Source: Polaribacter sp. HaHaR_3_91 (GTDB taxonomy: Bacteria; Bacteroidota; Bacteroidia; Flavobacteriales; Flavobacteriaceae). Taken from it: DNA of 64,000 bases. Below, one piece after another: positions 16,887 through 26,086 of this stretch. The number at the start of each line of letters is the position of its first letter. Positions within the stretch are counted from its first letter, which is position 1. Position numbers and translations under genes: made by a program. Location: the NCBI RefSeq assembly GCF_019278525.1, contig NZ_CP058986.1:1302001-1366000 (forward strand), given 5' to 3'. The notes beneath the pieces were generated by a model that made no database searches, was not told where the DNA came from, and worked only from the letters and a program-made list of their open reading frames with translations.

Positions 16887-18986
16887 ATGACTGTAAAAAG
16901 CTTAAAAAATGAAAATAAAATAAAATTATTGTCCTTTGATATTGACAATACTTTAATTGACTTTCATACCTATAAAAGTAACTTTAAAAAAATATGGGAA
17001 AAGTATCATGATCAAAACGATGTGCTTTTAACATATAATACAGGTAGATTAATAGATGACGTCTTAGATTTAATAGATAAAGAGGTGCTTCCAGAACCAG
17101 ATTATATTATTTCTGGAGTAGGTACACATATTTATAATTTTAAAAAAGGTGCTGTAGAAAAAGAATTTAATGATGTTTTAGATGATGGGTGGAATTTGGA
17201 ATCTGTAGAAAATATCATTCAAAAAATAAAACACCCTATTAGTGATCAACCAACAAAATTTCAGCATTCTTATAAAAGAAGTTATTTCTTTCATGATGCT
17301 AGTAACGATCTTATAGAAAGTATAGAACAAGATTTTGCAGATGCAGATATGGATGTAAATATTGTGTATTCTGGCAATAAGTTTTTAGATGTTTTGCCTA
17401 AATGGGCAAATAAAGGAAATGCTTTACGTTGGCTACTAAGAAGATTAAAATTTAAATCTGATCAGGTTTTGGTTGCTGGAGATAGTGGTAATGATTCTGC
17501 AATGTTCGATTTAAAAGATGTGTCTGGTATAGTGGTAGCAAATGCACATGACGAATTGTATCTGTATACAAAACATAAAAAGGTTTATCATACAGAAAAA
17601 GAAAAAGGTGATGGTATTATAGAAGGACTTATTTTCTATGAAATACTGCCAAAAGAAGCGCTTGAAGATACAAATATTGATCACTCAGATGATTTTTTCA
17701 TTAAAAAAGAGAAAGAAAATATAGCGCAAGAAGATACCGATGAAAAAGTAGCTTTAATTAAAGAAGGATATGTAAAAGCAATTGAAGCTTTAAAGAAAAA
17801 TATTACACCACTTGGCTTTTCAGCATGTTCAATAAAAGATAATATTCCGAATGGTACAGATGAAAATTATCATAGTGTTTGGGCAAGAGATGGAGCAATT
17901 ACTGTAATAGGTTCTCTGTCTTTAATTGATGATGAAGAAATTCATACTTGCCAAAGACAAACTTTAGTTACTTTAATAGATAATATTTCTAGAAACGGAC
18001 AAATACCTGCAAATGTTCGGTTAAAAGATCAAGAACCAGATTATTCTGGAGTTGGTGGAATTTGTTCTATTGATAGTGGTATTTGGGTGGTAATTGCTTT
18101 CTACGAATATGTAAATGTTACCAAAGATATTCAGTTTTTAAGAAAATATATTGGAGATATTAAAGAAACCATGCGATGGTTAGGAGCGCATGATAGTAAT
18201 AATGATGCCCTTTTAGAAATTCCGGAAGCAGGAGATTGGACAGATTTATTTGGTAGAAGTTATAACATTCTATATGACGAAATACTTTGGTATAGATCTA
18301 ATGTTTGTTTCGGACGTATGTTAGAAATGTTAGGAAATCATGAAGATGCAGGAGAATATATTAGATGGTCTCAGGTAATTAAAAAAGAGATTGTACAAAA
18401 CTTCTGGCCTTCTACACAGCAAAAATTATTTCAATCGGTTTCATTTGCCGAAAAGCAGTTTACTTTAGGAGATACGTCTTACTTAATTGCACAAACAACA
18501 CCTTTCGATTTTAGCTGGCGTTGCGATACCCTTGGAAATATTTTAGCCTTTTTACACGGAACTATAGATGCTGAAAAAGCTCATCAAACTTTTAAGTTTA
18601 TGTTGGGGGTTGGAGTTAATGATCCTTTTCCAGTTGCAAATGTATATCCGGTTGTAAGTCCTGGAGATCCAGATTGGAAACCTTATTACACCGTAAATCT
18701 CCTGAATTTACCCAACCATTATCATAACGGAGGTATTTGGCCTTTTGTGGGTGGATTCTGGGTGAAATTCGTCAATAAGTTAGGGTTTAAAGATATTGCA
18801 ATAGAAGAACTACATAAACTAGCTTTAATCAATAAAGAAGGAATTAATGAAGAGTGGGAGTTTACAGAGTGGGCACATGGAACTACAGGGAAACCAATGG
18901 GGAAAGCCTATCAAGCTTGGTCTGCAGCGCAGTATATATCAGCTTGTAACGATTTAAAAATAATTAAAACTAAAACTAAAAAATAG
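16887..18986 (+). CDS. HAD sugar-phosphatase fused to an (alpha/alpha)6-type glycosidase
   Basis: Residues 1 to about 255 form a HAD-IIB phosphatase of the sucrose-/mannosylfructose-phosphate phosphatase type: DIDNTLID (nucleophile Asp18, acid Asp20), a conserved Lys region and GDSGND at 198-203. From about 285 a glycosidase-like toroid domain follows, with WARD at 332-335, EAGDWTDL at 447-454 and a C-terminal NHYHNGGIWPF segment. This resembles debranching-type or invertase-like GH clans. The exact GH family is uncertain. The gene lies 4 nt before a synthase of the same pathway. The fusion could dephosphorylate the product and also cleave it, giving a reversible store of compatible solute. 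The phosphatase part is firm, the hydrolase substrate open. Confidence 0.85.
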   Translation: MTVKSLKNENKIKLLSFDIDNTLIDFHTYKSNFKKIWEKYHDQNDVLLTYNTGRLIDDVLDLIDKEVLPEPDYIISGVGTHIYNFKKGAVEKEFNDVLDDGWNLESVENIIQKIKHPISDQPTKFQHSYKRSYFFHDASNDLIESIEQDFADADMDVNIVYSGNKFLDVLPKWANKGNALRWLLRRLKFKSDQVLVAGDSGNDSAMFDLKDVSGIVVANAHDELYLYTKHKKVYHTEKEKGDGIIEGLIFYEILPKEALEDTNIDHSDDFFIKKEKENIAQEDTDEKVALIKEGYVKAIEALKKNITPLGFSACSIKDNIPNGTDENYHSVWARDGAITVIGSLSLIDDEEIHTCQRQTLVTLIDNISRNGQIPANVRLKDQEPDYSGVGGICSIDSGIWVVIAFYEYVNVTKDIQFLRKYIGDIKETMRWLGAHDSNNDALLEIPEAGDWTDLFGRSYNILYDEILWYRSNVCFGRMLEMLGNHEDAGEYIRWSQVIKKEIVQNFWPSTQQKLFQSVSFAEKQFTLGDTSYLIAQTTPFDFSWRCDTLGNILAFLHGTIDAEKAHQTFKFMLGVGVNDPFPVANVYPVVSPGDPDWKPYYTVNLLNLPNHYHNGGIWPFVGGFWVKFVNKLGFKDIAIEELHKLALINKEGINEEWEFTEWAHGTTGKPMGKAYQAWSAAQYISACNDLKIIKTKTKK

Positions 18987-18990
18987 AAAT

Positions 18991-20265
18991 ATGAAATCGA
19001 TATTAATGATTTCTTTACATGGATATGTAGGGGCACATGCAGAATTAGGAAAACCAGATACAGGAGGTCAAGTAGTATATGTATTAGAATTAGCAGATAG
19101 ATTTAGTAGATTAGGTAAACGTGTAGATTTGGTAACGCGGCAATTTGAAGATCAACCAGAGTATGATGTTGTAGATGATAATTTTAGTGTTTGGAGAATT
19201 CCATTTGGTGGAAAAAAATTCATCAGAAAAGAAGACATGCACGACCATTTAAAAAAGTTTGTGACCAATACGTTGGCCGCTATAAAAAAAGAAAATAAAA
19301 AATACGATGTTGTGTATTCTCATTATTGGGATGCAGGTTGGGCAGGACAAAAAATTGCAGAAGAATTAGGCATTTGTCATGTACATACACCACATTCTTT
19401 AGGGTGGTGGAAACAACACTCTATGGGAAGTGATATGGATGAGAAAGAGATGGAGAAAACCTATCGCTTTAAAGAGCGTATTAGAAAGGAATATTTTGTG
19501 TATCAGATGTGTAATTTTGTGATTGCAACGACACTTCCTCAAGTAGATTTATTGGTACAACAGTATGATGTTTTGTCTAGAAATTGTAGCATGATTCCTC
19601 CAGGAATTGACGAAAATAGATTTTTTCCTGTTCCGTCTAAAGAGAATGATAAAATTCGATTGAAATATGATATCAAACCAACCGATATTTTGGCGTTGGG
19701 TAGAATGGCACATAATAAAGGCTACGATTTATTAATACGTTCGTTACCTACGGTTTTTGAACTGTGTCCGGAAGCTAGATTAGTCGCTGCAATTGGAGGA
19801 GATTCTCAGCAAGATAGAGACGGAATTGATACTTTAAAAGTATTGGCGAAGGAACTAGGTGTTATGGATAAGATTAAATGGAAAAACTACATTGCTGATG
19901 AAGACTTAGCAAACGTATACAGATCTGCAAGTATTTTTGTAATGCCTTCTAGATATGAACCTTTTGGTATGGTTGCTATTGAAGCTATGGCTTGTGGAAC
20001 ACCAAGTGTAATAACGGTTCATGGAGGTTTGTGTGATTTAATTGATTTTGGAAATCAGGCTTTATTTGCAGATCCACACAGACCAAAAGAATTTGGAGCA
20101 ATGATGGCAATGCCTTTGTTATATCCTAAATTAAGAAACGAAATGTCTGTTGAAGGGGCACGTTTTGCACGTAGAAATTTTGGATGGACAGGGATAGCAA
20201 AAAGGATGTTATCAATTTTTGCAAGTTCAATTAATCAAAGAACATCAGAAACTAATATTTATTAA
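18991..20265 (+). CDS. GT4 disaccharide-phosphate synthase (mannosylfructose- or sucrose-phosphate synthase-like)
   Basis: The 424-residue enzyme begins ISLHGYVGAHAELG, then DTGGQVVYVLELA, the start typical of sucrose-phosphate synthases and of the mannosylfructose-phosphate synthase (MfpsA) of Agrobacterium. The segments RQFEDQPEYD, SHYWDAGWAGQ and VHTPHSLGWWK resemble MfpsA as I recall it. The GT4 EX7E motif is in RYEPFGMVAIEAMACGTP. Such enzymes join a sugar nucleotide to fructose 6-phosphate. Its place between a matching phosphatase and a fructokinase supports a fructosyl disaccharide product. Whether the donor is GDP-mannose or UDP/ADP-glucose cannot be decided by eye. Confidence 0.85.
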   Translation: MKSILMISLHGYVGAHAELGKPDTGGQVVYVLELADRFSRLGKRVDLVTRQFEDQPEYDVVDDNFSVWRIPFGGKKFIRKEDMHDHLKKFVTNTLAAIKKENKKYDVVYSHYWDAGWAGQKIAEELGICHVHTPHSLGWWKQHSMGSDMDEKEMEKTYRFKERIRKEYFVYQMCNFVIATTLPQVDLLVQQYDVLSRNCSMIPPGIDENRFFPVPSKENDKIRLKYDIKPTDILALGRMAHNKGYDLLIRSLPTVFELCPEARLVAAIGGDSQQDRDGIDTLKVLAKELGVMDKIKWKNYIADEDLANVYRSASIFVMPSRYEPFGMVAIEAMACGTPSVITVHGGLCDLIDFGNQALFADPHRPKEFGAMMAMPLLYPKLRNEMSVEGARFARRNFGWTGIAKRMLSIFASSINQRTSETNIY

Positions 20266-20268
20266 AGT

Positions 20269-21150
20269 ATGTCTAAAATTGTATGTTTTGGTGAAGTTTT
20301 GTGGGATGTTTTTCCTACGCATAAAAAAATAGGAGGAGCGCCTTTAAATGTTGCAGTGCGGTTAAAGTCTTTAAATAATGATGTTGCTATGGTAAGTGCC
20401 ATTGGTAATGATGACTTAGGAAAGTTGATTTTAAATTACATAAACGATTTAAAAATAAATGCTGATGCTGTTGTAATTTTAGAAGATTATACAACAGGAG
20501 AAGTGGCTGTAACGTTAAATGAAAAAGGAGCTGCTACCTATGAAATTGTACATCCGAAGGCTTGGGATAAAATTCCACTTACAGCAACAGCGGCAACATT
20601 GGTAAAACAAGCAGATGCTTTTGTTTTTGGAAGTTTAATTACAAGAGACGATGTTTCTAAAAATACACTTTACCAACTTTTAGAATTGGCTAAATATACT
20701 GTTTTTGATGTGAATTTAAGAGCACCTTTTTATAACAAAGAAATTCTTATTGATTTAATGTGTAAAGCTGATTTTATAAAATTTAATGATGAAGAATTGT
20801 ATGAAATAAGTGCTTTTTTAGGTTCTCCTTTTCATAATTTAGAACAAAACATACGTTTTATTGCAAAAAAAACTAAAACAGCACATATTTGCGTTACAAA
20901 AGGCGAACATGGTGCTGTTTTATTATATAACAATACATTGTTTTACAATAGTGGTTATAAAATTAAAGTAGTAGACACCGTTGGTTCTGGAGATTCTTTT
21001 TTGGCCACATTAATTCATCATTTATTAGACAATCATAATCCGCAGAAATCATTGGATATTGCTTGTGCAGTTGGAGCTTTAGTTGCTCAAAATGAAGGAG
21101 CAAACCCTATTATTTCTGAAAATGAAATTTTAGATTTTAGCAGATTATAA
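20269..21150 (+). CDS. PfkB-family carbohydrate kinase, probable fructokinase
   Basis: The 293-residue ribokinase-fold enzyme has IGGAPLNVAVRL near the N-terminus and the PfkB signature DTVGSGDSF with catalytic Asp242. FGEVLWDVFP at the start is common in fructokinases. It is 3 nt from the GT4 synthase. Free fructose released by the fused glycosidase could be rephosphorylated here to fructose 6-phosphate, which closes the cycle; this is inferred from context. Confidence 0.87.
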   Translation: MSKIVCFGEVLWDVFPTHKKIGGAPLNVAVRLKSLNNDVAMVSAIGNDDLGKLILNYINDLKINADAVVILEDYTTGEVAVTLNEKGAATYEIVHPKAWDKIPLTATAATLVKQADAFVFGSLITRDDVSKNTLYQLLELAKYTVFDVNLRAPFYNKEILIDLMCKADFIKFNDEELYEISAFLGSPFHNLEQNIRFIAKKTKTAHICVTKGEHGAVLLYNNTLFYNSGYKIKVVDTVGSGDSFLATLIHHLLDNHNPQKSLDIACAVGALVAQNEGANPIISENEILDFSRL

Positions 21151-21159
21151 TTTATTCAA

Positions 21160-21927
21160 TTATTTTAATTCATCTAAAAAAGGCTTTAATTCTAATAGCG
21201 TTATATCATCACGTTTTCTTAATTCTTTTAGAAACCAAGCTTTGTGTCCGGCACCATAAGTAATTAAAATACGTTTATTTTGATACTTATATTTCTGTAA
21301 AGTTTTCTCAATATTCCAATAATGTGCAATATTAATATTGTCCCAACCACCAAGACCTAATTCTTCATTAAAAAGTCTGTTATAAGCTCCTAGTCCAATA
21401 TTAGAAATACTATCGTAAGTATTGGTGTGTATAAAATAAGGGTCATTTCTGTTACCTGTAATAGCCATAATAGAATCAGATTTTCTATTAGCTTCTCTGT
21501 ATTGTTTCCAATCAGATTTCCGTAAAGTATCTCTGCTAATGGCTCTTAATTTTTGTTGACGTTCTCTTGCCATAGAAGCAGACCAACCTGCAGTTGGTAT
21601 AATTTCAAAATCCATAGTTTTTGATAGCGGAAAAATGACTTCTGTATATTCTGGAAAACGAGAAACCCTAGGTTCTGAAATAGAATCATCTCTTTTAAAA
21701 CCTTTCATCGCTTCTTCAAATCTATTTGGCGGAATTTCAGTTAAAATAAGATCAGGTTTAATTTCTTGAATTAGTTTTGTTAGTTTTTCTATAGAATATT
21801 CGTCTGAAGTTAAATGATTACCATGTATCGTTCCTAAAACTAAAACTTCATTCTTTTTATCTTTAATACAACTAAAAAGTAAAAAGATAAAACTAAGGGC
21901 AAAAAGACTTTTAATTATTGTTTTCAT
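21160..21927 (-). CDS. TIKI/TraB-like (DUF5694-type) lipoprotein
   Basis: The N-terminus has a lipobox with Cys20 (LFSC) and a short charged tether. The mature domain shows two GX2H motifs, Gly32-His35 (GTIHG) and Gly225-His228 (GAGHK), plus a conserved Glu in ILTEIPP. This is the pattern of the TIKI/TraB/GumN superfamily, whose animal members are metal-dependent proteases. Flavobacterial homologues are usually labelled DUF5694. The substrate is unknown. The upstream gene is an M28 peptidase with a 5-nt gap, so the two are probably cotranscribed and may act together in the envelope. Confidence 0.8.
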   Translation of the reverse strand: MKTIIKSLFALSFIFLLFSCIKDKKNEVLVLGTIHGNHLTSDEYSIEKLTKLIQEIKPDLILTEIPPNRFEEAMKGFKRDDSISEPRVSRFPEYTEVIFPLSKTMDFEIIPTAGWSASMARERQQKLRAISRDTLRKSDWKQYREANRKSDSIMAITGNRNDPYFIHTNTYDSISNIGLGAYNRLFNEELGLGGWDNINIAHYWNIEKTLQKYKYQNKRILITYGAGHKAWFLKELRKRDDITLLELKPFLDELK

Positions 21928-21932
21928 ATTTA

Positions 21933-23258
21933 TTATCTTAAAATTTTATTAGGAAAAACAACAACACTTTCATGACCGTTTTCGCCAATAGCAGCAACAC
22001 CAAAAAAGAAGTTGTCAATAACAATTCCGTTTAAAGTAAACTCTGTAGATTCTACATATCTAGAATTGTCCCAAGTAGGAGAGGTGGTGTCTCTCCAATA
22101 AATTTTATACCCTTTGGCTCCGTCAACTTTATTCCATTTTAACTTTACAGAAGCTTCTACAATACCACCAATAGCTACTTCTTTTGGCGCTTCTGGAGCC
22201 CATGCTAAATTGGCCATTGTAATTGCATTAACAGCGGTTAATTTCTTTGCATACTCAAAATTTACATGCTCAAAAGTATCTCCGTATTTTATACTGTTTT
22301 CGGTTCTAATGTCTTGATGTTGTTGTGTGTAGTTTTCATGTGCTTCCATAATTCTAATTCCAGCAAAACCTAAATCGTTAAAAGGTCTGTGATGTCCTCC
22401 ACGGCCAAATCTATCCAATCTATAAATCATCATCGGATTCATTTCTGGCATATATGTTTTTACATTTTTGTGAATATATCTTGCCAATTGTCTCGAAATT
22501 CCATCGACTTCACCACCATAAAACCTACGCATTTTACGTTGGGTTTCTGTTTCGTTTGCAGGTACAGGTTCCGAGAAAATTCTAAAACTACGATTGTCAA
22601 TTACACCATCTTCCCCTTTTATATTTCCAATCATATCGTTGTTTAAAACACCAATAATATCCCAACCTTTATCTTTTGCATATTTTGCCAAACCTGCTCC
22701 ACCAAATAAACCTTGCTCTTCACCAGAAAGACCAACATAAACAATACTGCTTTCAAATTGATACTTGCTTAATACTCTTGCAGCTTCTATGGTTCCTGCC
22801 ATTCCAGAGGCATTGTCGTTCGCGCCAGGTGCATCTGTGGTAAAATCCATCGTATCGCTTGCACGAGAATCAATATCACCACTCATAATAATGTATTTGT
22901 TTGGGTATTTGGTTCCTTTTTGAACTGCCACAACATTTACAATCCACGCATCATGAGGAACTCTTCTATTACCTTTTTTAGTAACAAAATCCTTTTGATA
23001 AAAAGTGTTGATGCAATTGTTACAATTGCTAGATATTTTATCGAATTCGGCTTTTATCCAGCGTCTAGCTGCACCAATACCTCGAGTTGTGGAAATGGTA
23101 TCTGAAAAAGTATTTCTTGTACCGAATTCTGTTAAGGTTTTTATATCAGCTTTAATATTGTCTGCTGAAACAGAGTTTATAATATCATAAATTTTAAGAT
23201 CTGTTTGTGCAGAAATAGAAATTGACATCAATAAAAATAATAGTGTAATTTTTTTCAT
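21933..23258 (-). CDS. Secreted M28 family metallopeptidase with C-terminal FN3-like domain
   Basis: A signal peptide ends at SISA-Q (about residue 17). The M28 zinc aminopeptidase fold follows: GANDNASG (Asp148), SGEEQGL (Glu180-Glu181) and NNDMIGN (Asp208), with a His-rich GRGGHHRPF segment further on. At the usual HxD metal site the sequence is Asp128-Ile-Asp130 (GDIDS), so the first His is an Asp. Residues from about 350 resemble a fibronectin type III domain. It likely acts in the periplasm or at the surface on peptides. Whether the Asp change alters metal use is open. Confidence 0.88.
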   Translation of the reverse strand: MKKITLLFLLMSISISAQTDLKIYDIINSVSADNIKADIKTLTEFGTRNTFSDTISTTRGIGAARRWIKAEFDKISSNCNNCINTFYQKDFVTKKGNRRVPHDAWIVNVVAVQKGTKYPNKYIIMSGDIDSRASDTMDFTTDAPGANDNASGMAGTIEAARVLSKYQFESSIVYVGLSGEEQGLFGGAGLAKYAKDKGWDIIGVLNNDMIGNIKGEDGVIDNRSFRIFSEPVPANETETQRKMRRFYGGEVDGISRQLARYIHKNVKTYMPEMNPMMIYRLDRFGRGGHHRPFNDLGFAGIRIMEAHENYTQQHQDIRTENSIKYGDTFEHVNFEYAKKLTAVNAITMANLAWAPEAPKEVAIGGIVEASVKLKWNKVDGAKGYKIYWRDTTSPTWDNSRYVESTEFTLNGIVIDNFFFGVAAIGENGHESVVVFPNKILR

Positions 23259-23292
23259 CCGAAGGAAAGTTTAGGCTACTAAATTACAAAAC

Positions 23293-23328
23293 AAAAAAGA
23301 GAACAGATTAAAAATCCGTTCTCTTTTA
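23293..23328 (-). terminator. Intrinsic terminator of the protease/RimK/aspartoacylase-like operon
   Basis: An AAAAGAGAAC...GTTCTCTTTT stem with an inner GATT/AATC stretch and one mismatch lies downstream of the minus-strand operon that ends at 23411. On the minus strand it runs into Ts. Confidence 0.7.
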
Positions 23329-23410
23329 TTATTTTATTTAAAATGCTATAAGCTGTTTGAGATCTATCATCAACCTTTAGGTTAAAATAGAGCTTGCAGC
23401 ATGTACACTA

Positions 23411-24358
23411 TTAATCAATACTAACATGAAATAAAGCATCTCCTTTATTTACGATTGGTGTTTTATTAATACAGAAAATATGACAATCAAACGGCGCATA
23501 AATTTTCTTTTTAAACTCACCAAAAGGATCTTGTATTACGCCTAAAACTTCTTTCTTTTTTACAAAGCTTCCGTTTGCTACTCTAATTTTAAACATCCCA
23601 GAATCAGATGATCTTATCCATTTTGCCTTATGCACGAAAACAGGAGTTTCTCTAACCGTAATGTCTCCTTCAATAAGACCTAAACGAATTAATACATTTT
23701 TAGTTCCGTTAACACCTTCGTTAATAATTGTAGGGTTTAGTTCTTTAGATTTTCCTCCTTCGAAAAGTAAAACGGTTTTACCCATTTTATGTAATGTATC
23801 TCTAAGTGATTTTGTAATGTTTTCAGAAAAAACAATCATTGGAGGGTTAAAAACCTTAGCCAATTCTAATGCTTTTTCATCTTCTTTACTACATCTTATT
23901 TGTGCAATATTATCGCGATCTCCACCACCTGTATGAAAATCGATAACATAGTCTACAATCGGAGCAATTTCTTTTGTAAATTGATAGGCAAATTGGCTCG
24001 CTAACGATCCACCTGCAGAACCAGGAAACATTCTATTTAAATCACGTCCGTCAGGAAATTCTCTAGTCTGAATTAAATACCCAAAAATATTAAAAACAGG
24101 AATGCAAATAATGGTTCCAGTTTTTGGTTTATTAATTTTTAAATTAATGATTTCTCTAATAATTCCTACTCCATTTGTTTCATCACCATGAATACCTGCA
24201 AGTAATAAAACAACAGGTCCAGGATTTTGAGAGCGTTCTATAATTATTGGAACCTTAACAGTAGTTCTTGTATGTAATTTTGCTACTTCTAAATCTAAAA
24301 CGGTACGTTTTCCTAAAGGAATTACTTTCCCTAAAAGGATAAAAGGTTTACTCGACAT
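23411..24358 (-). CDS. Succinylglutamate desuccinylase/aspartoacylase-family zinc hydrolase
   Basis: The 315-residue protein has the M14-like zinc site: His57 and Glu60 in GIHGDE, and His142 in DFHTGG. The substrate-binding DLNRMFPG is at 106-113. The C-terminal 90 residues form a beta-rich domain resembling a biotinyl-like barrel. The family cleaves N-acyl or amide bonds of small amino-acid derivatives. The start overlaps the end of rimK by 11 nt, so the genes are coupled. A role in removing residues added by the RimK-like ligase is plausible but not shown. Confidence 0.9.
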   Translation of the reverse strand: MSSKPFILLGKVIPLGKRTVLDLEVAKLHTRTTVKVPIIIERSQNPGPVVLLLAGIHGDETNGVGIIREIINLKINKPKTGTIICIPVFNIFGYLIQTREFPDGRDLNRMFPGSAGGSLASQFAYQFTKEIAPIVDYVIDFHTGGGDRDNIAQIRCSKEDEKALELAKVFNPPMIVFSENITKSLRDTLHKMGKTVLLFEGGKSKELNPTIINEGVNGTKNVLIRLGLIEGDITVRETPVFVHKAKWIRSSDSGMFKIRVANGSFVKKKEVLGVIQDPFGEFKKKIYAPFDCHIFCINKTPIVNKGDALFHVSID

Positions 24359-25223
24359 GAATTTCTAAATAACGAATTATTTCTTTCGCGATATTTTTAC
24401 CAGTTGCTACCTCAATTCCCTCTAAACCTGGAGAAGAATTTACTTCTAATACCAAAGGTCCTTTAGATGATTGTAACATATCTACTCCGGCAACACCCAA
24501 ACCTAAAGCTTTGGTTGCTTTTAAGGCAGTTTTTTCTTCTTCGTCTGTCAATTCTATGACAGTTGCATTACCACCTCTGTGTAAATTAGAACGGAATTCT
24601 CCTTCTTTTCCTTGGCGTTTCATAGCACCAATTACTTTACCATCAACTACAAAAGCTCTAATATCTGCACCACCAGCTTCTTTAATAAATTCTTGCGCAA
24701 TTACTCTTGCACCCAATCCATTAAAAGCTTCTAAAACGGAAGTTGCAGCGTTTTTGGTTTCAGCCAAAACAACACCTAAACCTTGTGTTCCTTCCAATAA
24801 TTTTAAAATTAAAGGGGCTCCACCAACAGATTCTACTACGTGTTCTACATCTTTTGTGTAGTTGGTGAAAACTGTTTTTGGCAACCCAACACCAGCTCTT
24901 GCTAAAATTTGTAAACTGCTTAATTTATCTCTAGATTTTACTAAAGCTTGAGAAGAAACTGCAGAAAATACTTTCATCATTTCAAATTGACGAATAACAG
25001 CAGTTCCATAAAAAGTTACAGAAGCACCAATTCTTGGTATAATAGCATCAATGTTTTCTAAATATTCACCTTTATAAAATATTTTTGGCGATCTTTTTTC
25101 AATTTCAATGTTACATTTTAAATGGTCTACAACCATTACTTCATGACCTCTTTTTTCGGCGGATTCTACCAATCTTCTAGTTGAATACAATTTAGGATTT
25201 CTAGACAGAATTACAATTCTCAT
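24348..25223 (-). CDS. rimK: RimK-like ATP-grasp amino-acid ligase
   Basis: The 291-residue protein matches RimK: an N-terminal domain starting MRIVILSRN, then the ATP-grasp core with [33 protein letters not shown] and the Mg-binding [13 protein letters not shown]. Escherichia RimK adds glutamates to the C-terminus of ribosomal protein S6. Here it is flanked by a RimB-like protease (TAATG overlap) and an aspartoacylase-like hydrolase, so the substrate may be S6 or another peptide. Confidence 0.93.
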   Translation of the reverse strand: MRIVILSRNPKLYSTRRLVESAEKRGHEVMVVDHLKCNIEIEKRSPKIFYKGEYLENIDAIIPRIGASVTFYGTAVIRQFEMMKVFSAVSSQALVKSRDKLSSLQILARAGVGLPKTVFTNYTKDVEHVVESVGGAPLILKLLEGTQGLGVVLAETKNAATSVLEAFNGLGARVIAQEFIKEAGGADIRAFVVDGKVIGAMKRQGKEGEFRSNLHRGGNATVIELTDEEEKTALKATKALGLGVAGVDMLQSSKGPLVLEVNSSPGLEGIEVATGKNIAKEIIRYLEIHVE

Positions 25224-25660
25224 TATATTTTATTTTTTAATTTGTGTGATAAGTTTGTCTTTGTAGTGTCTATCACGAATTTTTTATTTAAAAATTTTCT
25301 TCCAAGCAAGATCGGAAACTTCATGTCTTTACGTTCACTTAATGTTAAATGAATAGGGAATATTTCGTTGAAAATTACAATTTCAGTTTCAACTAAAAAC
25401 CTTTTTTCTGAAATTCCATTCGAGCTTTTCACCAATTTAGAAGCATAATTTTTTGTAGTAAACTCCTTATTATTGTAAAATGGATGCTCTGGATCTAATA
25501 GCTTAAACCTGATGAAATTTTTTCCGTCTATGGTTATTTCTTCAATATTAGAACAATGTATTGATGATGTATAAGCGCCAGAGTCAATTTTTAAATCGAT
25601 GTCTTCTAAATGGAGTTCCGGGAAATCTGCTTTATCAACACGACCAATGGTTATTTTCAT
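25223..25660 (-). CDS. RimB-like retropepsin-fold protease
   Basis: The 145 residues form a small retropepsin-like aspartic protease domain (ATP-dependent zinc protease family by older naming). [12 protein letters not shown] carries the single catalytic Asp26-Ser-Gly, and PILLGRKFL is the second conserved loop. Active enzymes would be dimers. In Pseudomonas, RimB acts with RimK on glutamylated substrates. It is the first gene of the three-gene operon and its stop overlaps the rimK ATG by 1 nt. Confidence 0.87.
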   Translation of the reverse strand: MKITIGRVDKADFPELHLEDIDLKIDSGAYTSSIHCSNIEEITIDGKNFIRFKLLDPEHPFYNNKEFTTKNYASKLVKSSNGISEKRFLVETEIVIFNEIFPIHLTLSERKDMKFPILLGRKFLNKKFVIDTTKTNLSHKLKNKI

Positions 25661-25815
25661 ATATTATATTAAACTGCTGTAAAATTAGTGATACTTATTC
25701 GAAATCTTGATAAAATGAAAAAAATTATAAAGAATTATTAAATAACTAATCTAACGATAAGGTTTTTAAAAATTAGATAAATTTTTGATGTTTTAAAACC
25801 GATATAAATATCAAT

Positions 25816-25823
25816 TATATTTG
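25816..25823 (+). promoter_or_regulatory. Distal TAnnTTTG element
   Basis: TATATTTG lies 264 nt before the downstream gene, so it is either a second promoter with a long leader or a promoter of an unannotated transcript. Confidence 0.3.
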
Positions 25824-26049
25824 AATCTTAAATTTAGATAAATATAGAAAAAATATAAAACTTTTTTCTTGTTAAGGCTATTCTATTTTAAAAAATGGAC
25901 TATTCGTTTACAACTTGATTAAAATAGCTATTTATATTTTTTTTATTTTTATTAATGAATTACAAGTCAGTGTATTAAAAATATAAGTTAAACAAATTAA
26001 AGAACTAAGGATACTTCTGTTAAATGTTTTTTAAATGCCTATAGATGTA

Positions 26050-26057
26050 TATATTTG
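26050..26057 (+). promoter_or_regulatory. -7 element for the beta-hydroxyacid dehydrogenase gene
   Basis: TATATTTG followed by CACC is a very typical strong Bacteroidetes -7 region. It lies 29 nt before the ATG. Confidence 0.65.
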
Positions 26058-26086
26058 CACCCTAATTATAAATTAAAAGAATAAAT

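Larger units (their letters stand above)
25661..26086. other. Long AT-rich divergent intergenic region
   Basis: This 426-bp stretch separates the RimB-like gene from the beta-hydroxyacid dehydrogenase gene. I see no ORF or tRNA. It holds two plus-strand TAnnTTTG elements (25816 and 26050) and long A/T runs. The distal element could drive a longer leader or a small RNA. Confidence 0.5.

Noticed and set aside
22114-23190. Plus-strand ORFs opposite the M28 peptidase
   Set aside because: Antisense frames of a clear gene; no motifs or start context.
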